64,000 bases of DNA from Micromonospora sp. WMMD1102 (GTDB taxonomy: Bacteria; Actinomycetota; Actinomycetes; Mycobacteriales; Micromonosporaceae), in NCBI RefSeq assembly GCF_029626265.1, contig NZ_JARUBN010000001.1, positions 7,691,001 to 7,755,000 on the forward strand. The letters run 5' to 3'. Below, piece after piece: positions 24,649 through 33,455 of this stretch. The position numbers and the translations under genes were made by a program. Position 1 is the stretch's first letter. Each line of letters opens with the position of its first letter. A model generated the notes under the pieces. It saw nothing but the letters and a program-made list of their open reading frames with translations. It did not search any database and was not told the DNA's origin.

Positions 24649-25377
24649 TCAGCGCAGTGAGGCGCGGGCGGAGAAGGCGATGCTGGCCAGCAGGAAGCCG
24701 CCGTTGACGAGGGTGAAGGCGGCGATCAGCCAGGTGGTCCACTCCGGCACCACCATCAGCACCAGCCCGGCCAGGAAGATCACCGCGCCGTAGTCGCGGA
24801 TCAGTTTCACCAGGCGTACCGGCAGCGAGGTCGAGGTGACCATGCTGGCCGCGTTCGGGCCGGCCGCCATCACCGAGGTCACCAGGTTGACCATCCAGGT
24901 GCCGGCGAACGCCGCGACCAGCCAGATCGGAGCCGACGGCCGCTGCGCCACCGCCGTCGCCGACAGCGCGGTGACCAGGGCGATCTGGGCGGCCACGTCA
25001 CAGAGCACGTCCACCCGGGCGCCGGCCGGGCTGCCCTGACCGGTGACCCGGGCGAGCTGGCCGTCCGCGCAGTCCAGGGCGTACGCCAACTGCCAGCCGA
25101 GCAGCGCGGCCAGCCCGACCAGCCAGGCTGGCACCTCCCCGGCGGCGACCGGCCCGGCCAGGGTGACCACGGTCACCGAGACGGCCAGCCCGAGCACCAG
25201 GTTGGCCATGGTCAGCGCGGTGGGCGGCAGTCCCGTCCGGTGCGCCGCCAGGGCCAGGGCGGCGCCGATCCGCTGGCTGATCGCCTCGCTGAACAGGCCA
25301 CCGCCCCGGTTGACCCGGTAGAAGTCGGCGGCGGTCGGCGGGGGCACCAGGTCAGCCGAGATGTTCACGGATTGCAT
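24649..25377 (-). CDS. CDP-alcohol phosphatidyltransferase
   Basis: A 242-residue integral membrane enzyme with about six helices. The signature D-x2-D-G-x2-A-R-x9-G-x3-D-x3-D is present in DCADGQLARVTGQGSPAGARVDVLCD form, near 125-150. Enzymes of this family join a CDP-activated group to an alcohol. Start ATG 25377 overlaps the end of the dehydrogenase gene by 26 bases. The three-gene operon (cytidylyltransferase-like, G1P-dehydrogenase-like, this) argues that it uses a CDP-activated polyol phosphate made by its neighbours. Confidence 0.92.
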   Translation of the reverse strand: MQSVNISADLVPPPTAADFYRVNRGGGLFSEAISQRIGAALALAAHRTGLPPTALTMANLVLGLAVSVTVVTLAGPVAAGEVPAWLVGLAALLGWQLAYALDCADGQLARVTGQGSPAGARVDVLCDVAAQIALVTALSATAVAQRPSAPIWLVAAFAGTWMVNLVTSVMAAGPNAASMVTSTSLPVRLVKLIRDYGAVIFLAGLVLMVVPEWTTWLIAAFTLVNGGFLLASIAFSARASLR

Positions 25378-26419
25378 CGACGTAGTTTGCCAGCCGTTCA
25401 GCGATCGCCGCAGCAGGCAGGTCGAGGTGTTCGAGGATGGTGTACCGGTCCGGCCGGGTGCTCGGGGCGTGCCCGACGGCCGCCACGAACTCGTCGTCGC
25501 CGAGCCCCAGCTCGGCGGGGGTGGTCGGCAGGCCGTGCCGGTGCAGGCAGGAGGCGAGCTGGCCGAACCGCTCCAGGTCGCCGCGCAGGTAGGTGCAGAA
25601 GAGCGCACCGAGCCCGACCTGCTCGCCGTGCGAGGCGGTGCCGGGGTTGAGCCGGTCCAGCGCGTGCGAGATCTCGTGGCAGCCGCCGCTGACCGGCCGG
25701 GTCGAGCCGCAGATCGAGGAGGCGATCCCGCCCAGGATCAGCGCCTCGGCGAGGGTGGTCAGGAAGGCGTCGTCGGTGATCTTCCCCGGGTGGTTGACCA
25801 GCGCCTCGGCCCCGGAGCGGGCCAGCGTCACGGCGAGTCCGTCGATCGGCTCCGCGCGTACCCGGTGCGCCAGTTCCCAGTCCGCGACCGCGCTGAGATT
25901 GCTCAGCGCGTCCCCGATGCCGGCCTGGGTCTGCCGGTCCGGGCCGTTCTCCACGAAGTCGAGGTCGACCACGATGGCGATCGGGATGTGCACCCCGTAG
26001 GAGCCCTTGCCGCCGTCGTGGTCGAGCGACGCGGTCGGCGAGGCGATCCCGTCGTGCGCCAGGCTGGTCGCCACGGACACCATCGGGATGCCGTAGCGCG
26101 ACGCGGCCCACTTGGCGGTGTCGATGGTCCTGCCGCCGCCGATCCCGACCACCGCGTCGTAGGAGCGGCGGCGCAGCTGGTCGCCGAGTTCCTGGGCGGC
26201 GTCCAGGGTGCCGCCGGTCACCGTGAAGACGTCGGCGTTGCCCAGGCCGGGCCGGCACAGCTCGGCGATCCGCTCACCCTGCCCGGGGCCGACCACCACG
26301 GCTACCTCGCCGCCGGCCGAGATCCGCCGGTCGGCCAGCAGCCCGCCGAGGTCCGCGACCGCGCCGCGGCGCACGTCGATCACCAGCGGGGTGTTGACGG
26401 TACGGGCTAGTAGTGGCAT
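25352..26419 (-). CDS. Iron-containing alcohol dehydrogenase, glycerol-1-phosphate dehydrogenase-like
   Basis: 355 residues. VVGIGGGRTIDTAKWAA is the NAD(P)-binding glycine-rich turn, and SLAHDGIASPTASL is close to the TTxxHDGxxSPxAS motif of archaeal G1P dehydrogenase and AraM. Metal ligands are likely in GDALSN, GCHEISHAL and the SHGEQVG histidine. That group reduces dihydroxyacetone phosphate to sn-glycerol-1-phosphate, unusual in bacteria. The start at 26419 overlaps the previous gene by 13 bases. Substrate is inferred. Confidence 0.85.
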   Translation of the reverse strand: MPLLARTVNTPLVIDVRRGAVADLGGLLADRRISAGGEVAVVVGPGQGERIAELCRPGLGNADVFTVTGGTLDAAQELGDQLRRRSYDAVVGIGGGRTIDTAKWAASRYGIPMVSVATSLAHDGIASPTASLDHDGGKGSYGVHIPIAIVVDLDFVENGPDRQTQAGIGDALSNLSAVADWELAHRVRAEPIDGLAVTLARSGAEALVNHPGKITDDAFLTTLAEALILGGIASSICGSTRPVSGGCHEISHALDRLNPGTASHGEQVGLGALFCTYLRGDLERFGQLASCLHRHGLPTTPAELGLGDDEFVAAVGHAPSTRPDRYTILEHLDLPAAAIAERLANYVDAIREHLG

Positions 26420-27138
26420 GCGATCTCCCGGGCTCGGGCCAGGTCCTCGTGGTTGTCCACCTCGACCCAGGGCAGGTCGCCGATCGGTGCCGCCCGGACC
26501 TCGCCGCCGCGCCGGGCGAACTCCTGGTAGCCGTCCTCGTAGTAGAGGTTCGGGTCGCGCCGCCAGGTCGCCTCCAGCGCGTCGGCCAGCTCACCGGCGA
26601 TCCGGCCCTCGATCAGGGTCGCCCCGATGTACTCGCCGTACGCCTGCGCCGGGTCGAGCAGCTTGCTGATCCGGGTGAGCTGGCCGGAGTCGTCGAAGAC
26701 GGTCTTCATCTCCTCCTCGGCGAGCTTCTTCACGGTGTCGACCGCGAGCAGGATGCCGGGGCCACGGGCGGCGAGCAGGGTCTGCTCCACGTCGACCGGG
26801 TGCACGGTGTCGCCGTTGACCAGCAGCGCGTCCTGGGCGAGGTGCTCCCGGGCCAGCCAGAGCGAGTACGCGTTGTTCCACTCCTCGGCCCGGTCGTTCT
26901 GCACCAGGGTGAGCGTGACGCCGTACCGGTCCTCCAGGGCGGACTGCCGGGCCCGGACCGCCTCGGCGGCGTACCCGACGACCACGGTCACGTCGGTCAG
27001 CCCGACCCGGGCCAGGTTGCGCAGCGCGATGTCGAGGATCGTGGTCTCGCCGTCGACCGGAATGAGCGCCTTGGGCAGGGTGTCCGTGTACGGCCGCAGC
27101 CGGCGACCCGCCCCTGCGGCCAGTACCACACCGATCAT
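26407..27138 (-). CDS. Sugar/choline-phosphate nucleotidyltransferase-like protein
   Basis: A 243-residue Rossmann-type NTP transferase. It has GVVLAAGAGRRLRPYTDTLPKAL (the nucleotide-binding loop with the conserved lysine), a metal aspartate in LLVNGDTVH, and the C-terminal WVEVDNHEDLARA, as in phosphocholine cytidylyltransferases (LicC type). ATG 27138 has AAGGA six bases upstream; a longer start at 27171 is unlikely. It opens the operon with the dehydrogenase and the CDP-alcohol transferase, so CTP is the likely donor; the alcohol phosphate is unknown. Confidence 0.9.
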   Translation of the reverse strand: MIGVVLAAGAGRRLRPYTDTLPKALIPVDGETTILDIALRNLARVGLTDVTVVVGYAAEAVRARQSALEDRYGVTLTLVQNDRAEEWNNAYSLWLAREHLAQDALLVNGDTVHPVDVEQTLLAARGPGILLAVDTVKKLAEEEMKTVFDDSGQLTRISKLLDPAQAYGEYIGATLIEGRIAGELADALEATWRRDPNLYYEDGYQEFARRGGEVRAAPIGDLPWVEVDNHEDLARAREIACHY

Positions 27139-27294
27139 TCCGGGTCCTTCCTCGCGACACGTCCGACGCACGGAGGATAGCGCCGCGTGTCCGGAGTACG
27201 AATTCCCGGCGAACGGCGGGCCAACCCGGGTCGATGTGACCCTGGGTGAAGGGGACGCGACGACCCACCGGGGGCGGTACCGGACCGGGGTGGG

Positions 27295-28185
27295 TCACCC
27301 GGGCAGGGCGGCCAGGTCGGCGAGCAGGCGGAGCCGCTCCGGCGGCGTCAGTACGGCGTACGGCCCGGCCGCCCGGCGGTCCGTCTCCAGCTCGATGGCG
27401 AGCCGTTCCGGTCCCGCCGCCAACTCGACGATGCTCCGGGCGGTGTGCCCGGCGGCCTGCCACGCGGCGGCGTGCGCGTCGGCGCGGTGGTAGCGCAGCA
27501 CGCCGAGCCGGTTGAGCAGCAGTACGCCCGGCGGGGTGCCGTCCGGCTCGTAGGGCGGCGCCATCGCCTCGAACGCCCGGCCGTCGGTCGGCCCCTGGAC
27601 ACCGGCGGTGTCGGCCGGCTCGGTCCCACCGGTCGAGGGCGGCAGGCGGCCGTAGCCATGGTCGGGACCGGCACCGGGACCGAGTTCGGCACCGGCACCG
27701 GCGGCCGGGGCGGCGGCGGTGCCCGGGTCGGCGAGTGCGGCCGAGAGCAGCCGGCCGAGGGTGCCGGCGAGCCGGCGTACCCGCTCGGGGTGTGCCGCCC
27801 AGATCTCGTCGGTCAGCTCGGCGTGCAGCGCGAACAGGTCGGTCAGGAAGGCCCGGCCGCGCTCGGTGGCCAGGATGCCGCCGTCCGGCAGCCGGTGCAG
27901 CATGCCGTGTGCGACCTGCTTGTCCAGCGCCCGCTGGCACTCGGCCGGGTCGCCGTAGCGGAACAGGGCGGCCAGCCCGGTGCGGTCGACGGTGCCGCCG
28001 GGGGCCGCCAGCCTGGTCCGGAAGTCGACCAGGAAGCCGGTGGCGGCCGGCCCGCCGTAGCTCTGCACCAGTTCGGCGCCGCCCCGGATCCGGGCGGTGG
28101 CCAGGACGGCCCGGAAGACCCGGTCGACGGCTGGCCAGGCCAGCGCGGCGGCCTGGTGCGGGGCGAGCGGGACCGGGTCGATCAC
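27295..28185 (-). CDS. Conserved actinobacterial protein, function unknown
   Basis: 296 residues from GTG 28185, which overlaps the NUDIX stop as GTGA. The N-terminal part (PAVDRVFRAVLATARI, GTVDRTGLAALFRYG) and the segment HGMLHRLPDGGILATERGRAFL look like winged-helix modules of a MarR or helix-turn-helix type. A low-complexity Ala/Gly/Pro linker follows, and then a helical C-terminus (HAAAWQAAGHTARSIVELA). It may be a regulator coupled to the NUDIX enzyme. No family call is safe. Confidence 0.75.
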   Translation of the reverse strand: MIDPVPLAPHQAAALAWPAVDRVFRAVLATARIRGGAELVQSYGGPAATGFLVDFRTRLAAPGGTVDRTGLAALFRYGDPAECQRALDKQVAHGMLHRLPDGGILATERGRAFLTDLFALHAELTDEIWAAHPERVRRLAGTLGRLLSAALADPGTAAAPAAGAGAELGPGAGPDHGYGRLPPSTGGTEPADTAGVQGPTDGRAFEAMAPPYEPDGTPPGVLLLNRLGVLRYHRADAHAAAWQAAGHTARSIVELAAGPERLAIELETDRRAAGPYAVLTPPERLRLLADLAALPG

Positions 28186-28631
28186 AGGCCGATCAGGCGC
28201 AGGGCGCGGAAGCCGTCCTCCGCGATGAGCCGGATCAGCCCGTCGTTGACGTCCCGGTGCTCGTCGAGGAGGGCGACCTCGTCCTCGGCGAGCCACCGGA
28301 ACTCGGTGTGCTTGCCCGCCTCCAGCCGGGGGCGGTCGAGGTCGCCGTCGACCCGGACGAGGAAGTCGGTCTCGATCCGTTCGACGCCGTCGTCGGGGGT
28401 GTAGCGGTACTCCCCGACGGTGCCGAGCACCAGCGAGACGGTCCAGCCGGTCTCCTCGGTGACCTCGCGGAACAGCGCCTCCTCGACCGTCTCGCCCGGT
28501 TCGAGGTGACCGCCGACGATGTCCCAGGTGTTGGGAAAGAGCTTCCGGTGCGGGGACCGCCGCTGGATGAATATCCGGCCCTCGTCGTCGACGATCAGGG
28601 CTCCGGCGCAGCGTAGGGGCTCTGTGGACAC
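28182..28631 (-). CDS. NUDIX hydrolase
   Basis: A 149-residue hydrolase of nucleoside diphosphates linked to another group. The Nudix box G-x5-E-x7-R-E-x2-E-E-x-G is complete (GGHLEPGETVEEALFREVTEETG split over about 41-63). A beta-strand lead (CAGALIVDDEGRIFIQRRS) fits the fold. The substrate cannot be read from the sequence; oxidised nucleotides or nucleotide sugars are usual. It is translationally coupled to the downstream gene at 28185. Confidence 0.93.
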   Translation of the reverse strand: MSTEPLRCAGALIVDDEGRIFIQRRSPHRKLFPNTWDIVGGHLEPGETVEEALFREVTEETGWTVSLVLGTVGEYRYTPDDGVERIETDFLVRVDGDLDRPRLEAGKHTEFRWLAEDEVALLDEHRDVNDGLIRLIAEDGFRALRLIGL

Positions 28632-28744
28632 GCGTCGAGACTAGCCACCCCGGTCCCGCCACCCGTACGGCCGGCTTGTACTTCCGCGGTACGGCGTCCA
28701 GTCTGTCCCTACCGGTATCTCCGTCGATGAGGACGTGATGAATG

Positions 28745-29137
28745 ATGCGGGTACGTGAAGCGATGTCCGGGGACGTCCTGGTGGTCGGTCCCGAGCACAC
28801 TCTCCGGCAGACCGCCGAGATGATGGCCGGGCGGGGCGTCGGCTCCGCGGTGGTCGTCGACCCCGACTCGGAGGGCGTCGGCATCATCACCGAACGCGAC
28901 GTGCTCAAGGCCGTCGGCGCGGGTCTCGACGTCGACGTGGAGCGCACCGCTGCCCACCTGACCTGGGACGCCGTCTACGCCGGGCCGGACTGGACCGTGC
29001 ACGAGGCGGCCGAGGCGATGTCCCGGGGCGGCTTCCGGCATCTGGTGGTGCTGGACGACGGCGAGGTGGTCGGGATGATCTCGGTTCGGGACATCGTCCG
29101 GGTCTGGGTGGGCGCTCCGGCGGTCGCCTCGATCTGA
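28745..29137 (+). CDS. CBS-domain protein
   Basis: About 130 residues with a Bateman pair of CBS domains: the first around MSGDVLVVGPEHTLRQTAEMM to GIITERDVLKAV, the second around GPDWTVHEAAEAMSRGGF to GMISVRDIVRVWV. Such pairs bind adenosine nucleotides and act as energy sensors. There is no attached enzyme domain. Two ATG codons (28742 and 28745) are adjacent; GAGG lies upstream. Confidence 0.92.
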   Translation: MRVREAMSGDVLVVGPEHTLRQTAEMMAGRGVGSAVVVDPDSEGVGIITERDVLKAVGAGLDVDVERTAAHLTWDAVYAGPDWTVHEAAEAMSRGGFRHLVVLDDGEVVGMISVRDIVRVWVGAPAVASI

Positions 29138-29222
29138 CGCCGGCCGGGCGGGGTCCGCCCAAGATACGGACATTGTCGTGCCTGCGCCCGGGACGCTTTC
29201 GGCGCCCGTACGCTGGGTAGTC

Positions 29223-30317
29223 ATGACTGTCGAGCAACTGATCTCCTTCGCCCGTGGGGCGCCGTCGCTGGACATCGTCGACGTCGAGGGGCTGAAGGCC
29301 GCGGCCGTCCGCGCCTTCGACGCCGACCCGGCCGGCATCACCGGGTACGGGACATCCGTCGGATACCCACCCTTGCGGAAGTGGATCGCCGACAAGCACG
29401 GCGTCGACGTCGACCAGGTTCTGGTCACCAACGGATCGCTGCAGGCCGACGCGTTCCTGTTCCAGCACCTGGTGCGCCCCGGTGACGCGGTCGTGGTGGA
29501 GCGCCCGACCTACGACCGGACCCTGCTGAACCTGCAGAACCTCGGCGGCGAGCTGCATCCGGTCACCATCGCGCCGGACGGGGTGGACACCGAAGAGCTG
29601 GGCAAGCTCCTGGAGTCCGGGGTACGCCCCAAGCTGGCGCACATCATCCCCAACTTCCAGAACCCGGCCGGGGTGACCCTGTCGCTGGAGAAGCGGCAGG
29701 CGCTGCTCGACCTCGCGGCCGAGTACGACTTCACGATCTTCGAGGACGACCCGTACGCGGACGTCCGGTTCCGGGGTGAGCCGCTGCCCTCGATGCTCTC
29801 GCTGGACCGGCAGGGCACCGTGGTGCACGCCTCCAGCTTCACCAAGACGGTCTGCCCCGGGGTCCGGGTCGGCTACCTGGTCGGCCCCGCCCCGCTGATC
29901 GCGCACGTCGCCAGGGAGGCGACGAACCTCTACATCTCGCCCGGCCTGGTGGCCCAGGCGATCGTCTACCAGTTCTGTGTCAACGGCGACCTGGAGCGCT
30001 CGATCCGGACCGTCAGCACCGCCCTGGGGGAGCGGGCGGCCAGGCTGGCGGCGGCGTTGCGCGAGCACATCCCGGACGCCCGGTTCACCGAGCCGAACGG
30101 CGGCTACTTCCTCTGGATCGAGCTGCCGCAGAGCGTGCACGTGGACGCGCTGGCGCCGGCGGCGGCCGAGCGGGGTGTCACGGTGGTGAAGGGGAGCGAC
30201 TTCCTGGTGGAGGGGGGTCGGCACGCGCTGCGGCTGGCCTACTCCGGGGTGACGGTCGACCAGATCGACGAGGGGGTCCGCCGACTCGCCGACGCGGTCC
30301 GGGCGGTACGCCAGTAG
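29223..30317 (+). CDS. PLP-dependent aminotransferase, class I fold
   Basis: 364 residues. It has ITGYGTSVGYPPLRKWI, the NGSLQADAFL cofactor loop, PNFQNPAGVTLS, EDDPYADVRF (PLP-binding aspartate and tyrosine), and the Schiff-base lysine in SSFTKTVCPGVRVGY. The pattern resembles 2-aminoadipate/kynurenine-type aminotransferases of the LysN/MocR-C group. The start ATG 29223 is preferred over an upstream frame extension. Substrate unknown. Cytoplasmic, transcribed alone. Confidence 0.93.
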   Translation: MTVEQLISFARGAPSLDIVDVEGLKAAAVRAFDADPAGITGYGTSVGYPPLRKWIADKHGVDVDQVLVTNGSLQADAFLFQHLVRPGDAVVVERPTYDRTLLNLQNLGGELHPVTIAPDGVDTEELGKLLESGVRPKLAHIIPNFQNPAGVTLSLEKRQALLDLAAEYDFTIFEDDPYADVRFRGEPLPSMLSLDRQGTVVHASSFTKTVCPGVRVGYLVGPAPLIAHVAREATNLYISPGLVAQAIVYQFCVNGDLERSIRTVSTALGERAARLAAALREHIPDARFTEPNGGYFLWIELPQSVHVDALAPAAAERGVTVVKGSDFLVEGGRHALRLAYSGVTVDQIDEGVRRLADAVRAVRQ

Positions 30318-30721
30318 CCGCAGCCTCCATTGCAGGTCTGTTGTAGGTCGGAAGACTATTGTCAGATATTTGACAATAGTGGTCGTCGGCGAATTCAGGG
30401 CTTCCTACGCGCCGGTAGCCGGCCCACAATGCTGCGAGCGCCACTCGCGTCGAGACCCCCGCCCCGGCCCCGGGACGGCGGGCTTCCGCCGTGGTTGGTG
30501 CGCCAGAGCAGAACCCCCGCCCCCAACGGTGCCGGGTGGGCCGTCCGCACCTTACCCCCCGACGTGGACGGTCCACCCGGCACCACTTTTCCGCCCCGCC
30601 TTCCGAGACGGACCTTCGCACCTGCCGTGCGACCAGGGGTGATCCGCGACATGTCCGGCCCCCGGCATCGGCGGCGTACGCTGCAACGCGCACCCGAACG
30701 GGCCGAAAGGGGGCGGTGGCG
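30318..30721. promoter_or_regulatory. Intergenic region with perfect 10-bp inverted repeat
   Basis: ACTATTGTCA-GATATT-TGACAATAGT at 30355-30380 is a perfect, A+T-rich palindrome in a G+C-rich setting, a strong operator candidate. It lies between the aminotransferase and corA, 340 bases before corA. No credible gene was found in the stretch. Confidence 0.55.
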
Positions 30722-31873
30722 ATGCCGGACCAGACCGATTCCGAGCGAGTGGCGGTCAGTGGGAACAGCCGGCCGAGACCCCGGGCCTGGGCCGCCCCGG
30801 TCCGCGCGGCGGTGACCCGGATGCTCAGCACCGAGGTGGGGCAGCAGCGGAACCCGGAGAACTCCCGCCCGGACGGGCAGGGCGTGGTCGACTGCGGGCT
30901 CTACGTCGACGGCGTACGGCAGCCGGGGCAGCTGGGCTATGCCGAGGCACTGGACGCCGCCCGTCAGCAGGCCGGTGCGTTCGTGTGGCTCGGCCTGCAC
31001 GAGCCGAGCCAGGCGGAGATGGCCGGCATCGCCGACGCGTACGGGCTGCACGAACTGGCAGTCGAGGACGCCGTCAAGGCGGAGCAGCGCCCCAAGCTGG
31101 AACGTTTCGGCGAGGTCAGCTTCCTGGTGCTGCGTACCGTCCGGTATGTCCGGCACGGCGAGCTGACCGAGAACTCCGACGTGATCGAGACCGGCCAGAT
31201 GATGCTCTTCATCGGGCCGAACTTCGTGCTCACCGTCCGGCACGGCGACGCCTGCCGGCTCGCGCCGGTCCGCACCGAACTGGAGGCCCGGCAGGAGATC
31301 CTCCGGCAGGGGCCGTGGGCGGTGGCGTACGCGGTGATGGACCGGGTGGTGGACATCTACCTGGAGGTCACCGACCAGGTCGGCGACGATCTCGACCTGC
31401 TGGAGGGCGAGGTCTTCGCCCGGCAGGCGCACGGCCGGATCCAGCGGATCTACCAGATGAAGCGGGAACTGGTGGAGTTCAAGCGGGCGGTCGTCCCGCT
31501 GCAACGGCCGATGATGACGCTGACCGCCCAGGTGAACCGGGAGATCCCGAAGGAGATCCGGCGGTACTTCCGGGACGTGCAGGACCACCTGACCCGGACG
31601 GTCGAGCAGGTCAACTCCTACGACGACCTGCTCAACTCGATCCTCCAGGCCCGGCTGGCCCAGGTGACGGTCGACCAGAACAACGACATGCGCAAGATCG
31701 CCGCGTGGGCCGCCATCGCGGCCGTCTGGACGGCGATCGCCGGCATCTACGGGATGAACTTCGACTTCATGCCGGAGACCAGCTGGAAGTACGGCTATCC
31801 GGTGGTACTCGCGCTGATGCTGGTGATCTCGCTCGGCCTGTACCGCTGGTTCCGCCGCAACCGCTGGCTCTGA
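30722..31873 (+). CDS. corA: CorA-family magnesium/cobalt transporter
   Basis: A 383-residue transporter. It has a long cytoplasmic N-terminal domain (about 1-310) with the helical stalk (VDQNNDMRKIAAWAAIAAV), then two membrane helices with the selectivity motif YGMNF (GMN at 344-346) between them and a basic cytoplasmic tail RRNRWL. ATG 30722 has AAGGGGG about eight bases upstream. It forms a homopentameric Mg channel in the membrane. The N-terminal 40 residues are extra and charged. Confidence 0.95.
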   Translation: MPDQTDSERVAVSGNSRPRPRAWAAPVRAAVTRMLSTEVGQQRNPENSRPDGQGVVDCGLYVDGVRQPGQLGYAEALDAARQQAGAFVWLGLHEPSQAEMAGIADAYGLHELAVEDAVKAEQRPKLERFGEVSFLVLRTVRYVRHGELTENSDVIETGQMMLFIGPNFVLTVRHGDACRLAPVRTELEARQEILRQGPWAVAYAVMDRVVDIYLEVTDQVGDDLDLLEGEVFARQAHGRIQRIYQMKRELVEFKRAVVPLQRPMMTLTAQVNREIPKEIRRYFRDVQDHLTRTVEQVNSYDDLLNSILQARLAQVTVDQNNDMRKIAAWAAIAAVWTAIAGIYGMNFDFMPETSWKYGYPVVLALMLVISLGLYRWFRRNRWL

Positions 31874-31944
31874 TCCGCAGGGCCCGGTACGGCGGCGGCG
31901 TGGGACCGGAAGCCCCACGCCGCCCGAGCGAACCGACCGCCGCT

Positions 31945-32655
31945 CTAGTTGCCGCTGTTGCGCGAGGCGGCGGTGCCGAGCAGCCCGTCGGACTTGTCGC
32001 CGCCCTTCCCGCCCGCCTTCCTGGCCCCGTCGGTGATCGGACCGGTCGAGATCTTCTCGCCGGCCGTCGAGGTCTTCTCGCCGGCCGTCGCCGTACGGTC
32101 CGGCTTCTCCGTCGGCACCGACTTCGGCCCGGCGTCGCCGCCCCGGGTCGGGCCGCCCGCCGAGCTGCCCATGATCGTGGCGGCGTCGTCCCGTACGGCG
32201 TCCAGGGTCGCCGCCGGGTCGTACTCGTCCCACGGGCGCTGCCCGCGCCGCCGCATCGCGGCCGTGCCCAGCACACCGGCCACCGCCCCCGCGACCAGCA
32301 GCCCGGTCAGGACCGGCCAGCGTCGACGCATCGTCGAGTTCTTCTTCCGCATCGCCCTCATCTTCTTCGACCTCGTCCTGCGGGCGACCGAGCCTGCCTG
32401 GCGGGCGCCGTCCGTGGCGGCCGTGGCCAGCGGCGCGAACCTGGTCACCGCCGACTCCCAGCCGTCCGACGCCGTCGTCCGCACCCTGGTCGCGGTCGGC
32501 CCGAGAACGGCCCGGGCGGCGTACGCCCGCGGCCCCACCGTGGCCCCGACCCCGGACGCCGCGTGGGTGGCCGCCCGCATCAGGTGATCGAGGCTTTCGC
32601 CCAGTTCGGCCTTGACGAGCTTCCTGCGGGATCTGCGCCCCCCGAATCCAAACAC
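31945..32655 (-). CDS. Single-pass membrane protein, unknown function
   Basis: 236 residues. I chose GTG 32655 because AAGGAGGT stands exactly eight bases upstream; upstream ATGs lack a site. An N-terminal amphipathic region (about 10-90) is followed by a very basic stretch (RRTRSKKMRAMRKKNSTMRR), a membrane helix (WPVLTGLLVAGAVAGVLG), and a disordered C-terminus with an imperfect TAGEKTS/TAGEKIS repeat. Similar DUF-type proteins are widespread in Micromonosporaceae. It is divergent from the cyclophilin gene. Confidence 0.8.
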   Translation of the reverse strand: MFGFGGRRSRRKLVKAELGESLDHLMRAATHAASGVGATVGPRAYAARAVLGPTATRVRTTASDGWESAVTRFAPLATAATDGARQAGSVARRTRSKKMRAMRKKNSTMRRRWPVLTGLLVAGAVAGVLGTAAMRRRGQRPWDEYDPAATLDAVRDDAATIMGSSAGGPTRGGDAGPKSVPTEKPDRTATAGEKTSTAGEKISTGPITDGARKAGGKGGDKSDGLLGTAASRNSGN

Positions 32656-32844
32656 CGGTCCCCACCTCCTTGGGTGTTGTTCCCCCGTCATCCTGCACCC
32701 TCGGATGCGCCCGCACTGCCAGAACGGGCACATGGGAGGATCCGCTTAGAACCACCTACCAGCGCCGGCCTGCGCCTCCTGGCCGGCGGACCGCCCCGCC
32801 GGCCGGCAACTCGCGGCCGGCGGCATGTCGATCGAGGAGTACTC

Positions 32845-33375
32845 GTGGCCGAGGCCGCCTACGCAATCCTGCACACCAACGCCGGTCCGATCCGGCTGGA
32901 GTTGTTTCCGAACCACGCCCCCAAGACCGTGCGCAACTTCGTGGAACTCGCCGAGGGGACCCGGCAGTACACCGACCCGCGCACCGGCCAGCAGGGCAGC
33001 GGGCCGTACTACGACGGCACCATCTCGCACCGCGTGATCAGCGGATTCATGGTCCAGATGGGTGACCCGACCGGCACCGGCCGGGGTGGCCCGGGTTACA
33101 ACTTCGCCGACGAGTTCCACCCGGACCTGCGGTTCGACCGGCCGTACCTGCTCGCGATGGCGAACGCCGGGCCGGGCACCAACGGGTCGCAGTTCTTCAT
33201 CACGGTGGCCCCGACCCCGCACCTGAACAACCGGCACACCATCTTCGGTCAGGTTGCCGACGAGGAGTCGGCGAAGGTCGTCGACGCGATCGCCAACACC
33301 CCGACCGGTGCCCAGGACCGGCCGGTCCAGGACGTGGTCATCGAGCGCGTCGAGATCGAGCGTAAGGACGGCTGA
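32845..33375 (+). CDS. Cyclophilin-type peptidyl-prolyl isomerase
   Basis: 176 residues from GTG 32845, with GAGGAG upstream. It has ILHTNAGPIRLELFPNHAPKTV, the catalytic arginine in ISHRVISGFMVQMGDP, the FADEFHPDLRFDRPYLLAMANAG core, and NGSQFFITVAPTPHLNNRHTIFG. No signal peptide, so it is the cytoplasmic folding enzyme of actinobacteria. The length is normal for the single-domain form. Confidence 0.95.
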   Translation: MAEAAYAILHTNAGPIRLELFPNHAPKTVRNFVELAEGTRQYTDPRTGQQGSGPYYDGTISHRVISGFMVQMGDPTGTGRGGPGYNFADEFHPDLRFDRPYLLAMANAGPGTNGSQFFITVAPTPHLNNRHTIFGQVADEESAKVVDAIANTPTGAQDRPVQDVVIERVEIERKDG

Positions 33376-33455
33376 CGTCTATCCCGGGGTACCTTTGCGT
33401 GCATGACTCGTAGCGGGCGGAGGTCGCAGATGGTCGGGCGTGGCGGAGGAGCGGC

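Noticed and set aside
30395..32755. A 786-codon minus-strand open frame
   Set aside because: It is antisense to corA, with arginine/glycine-rich shadow composition and no domain; the real minus gene there is 31945-32655 in another frame.
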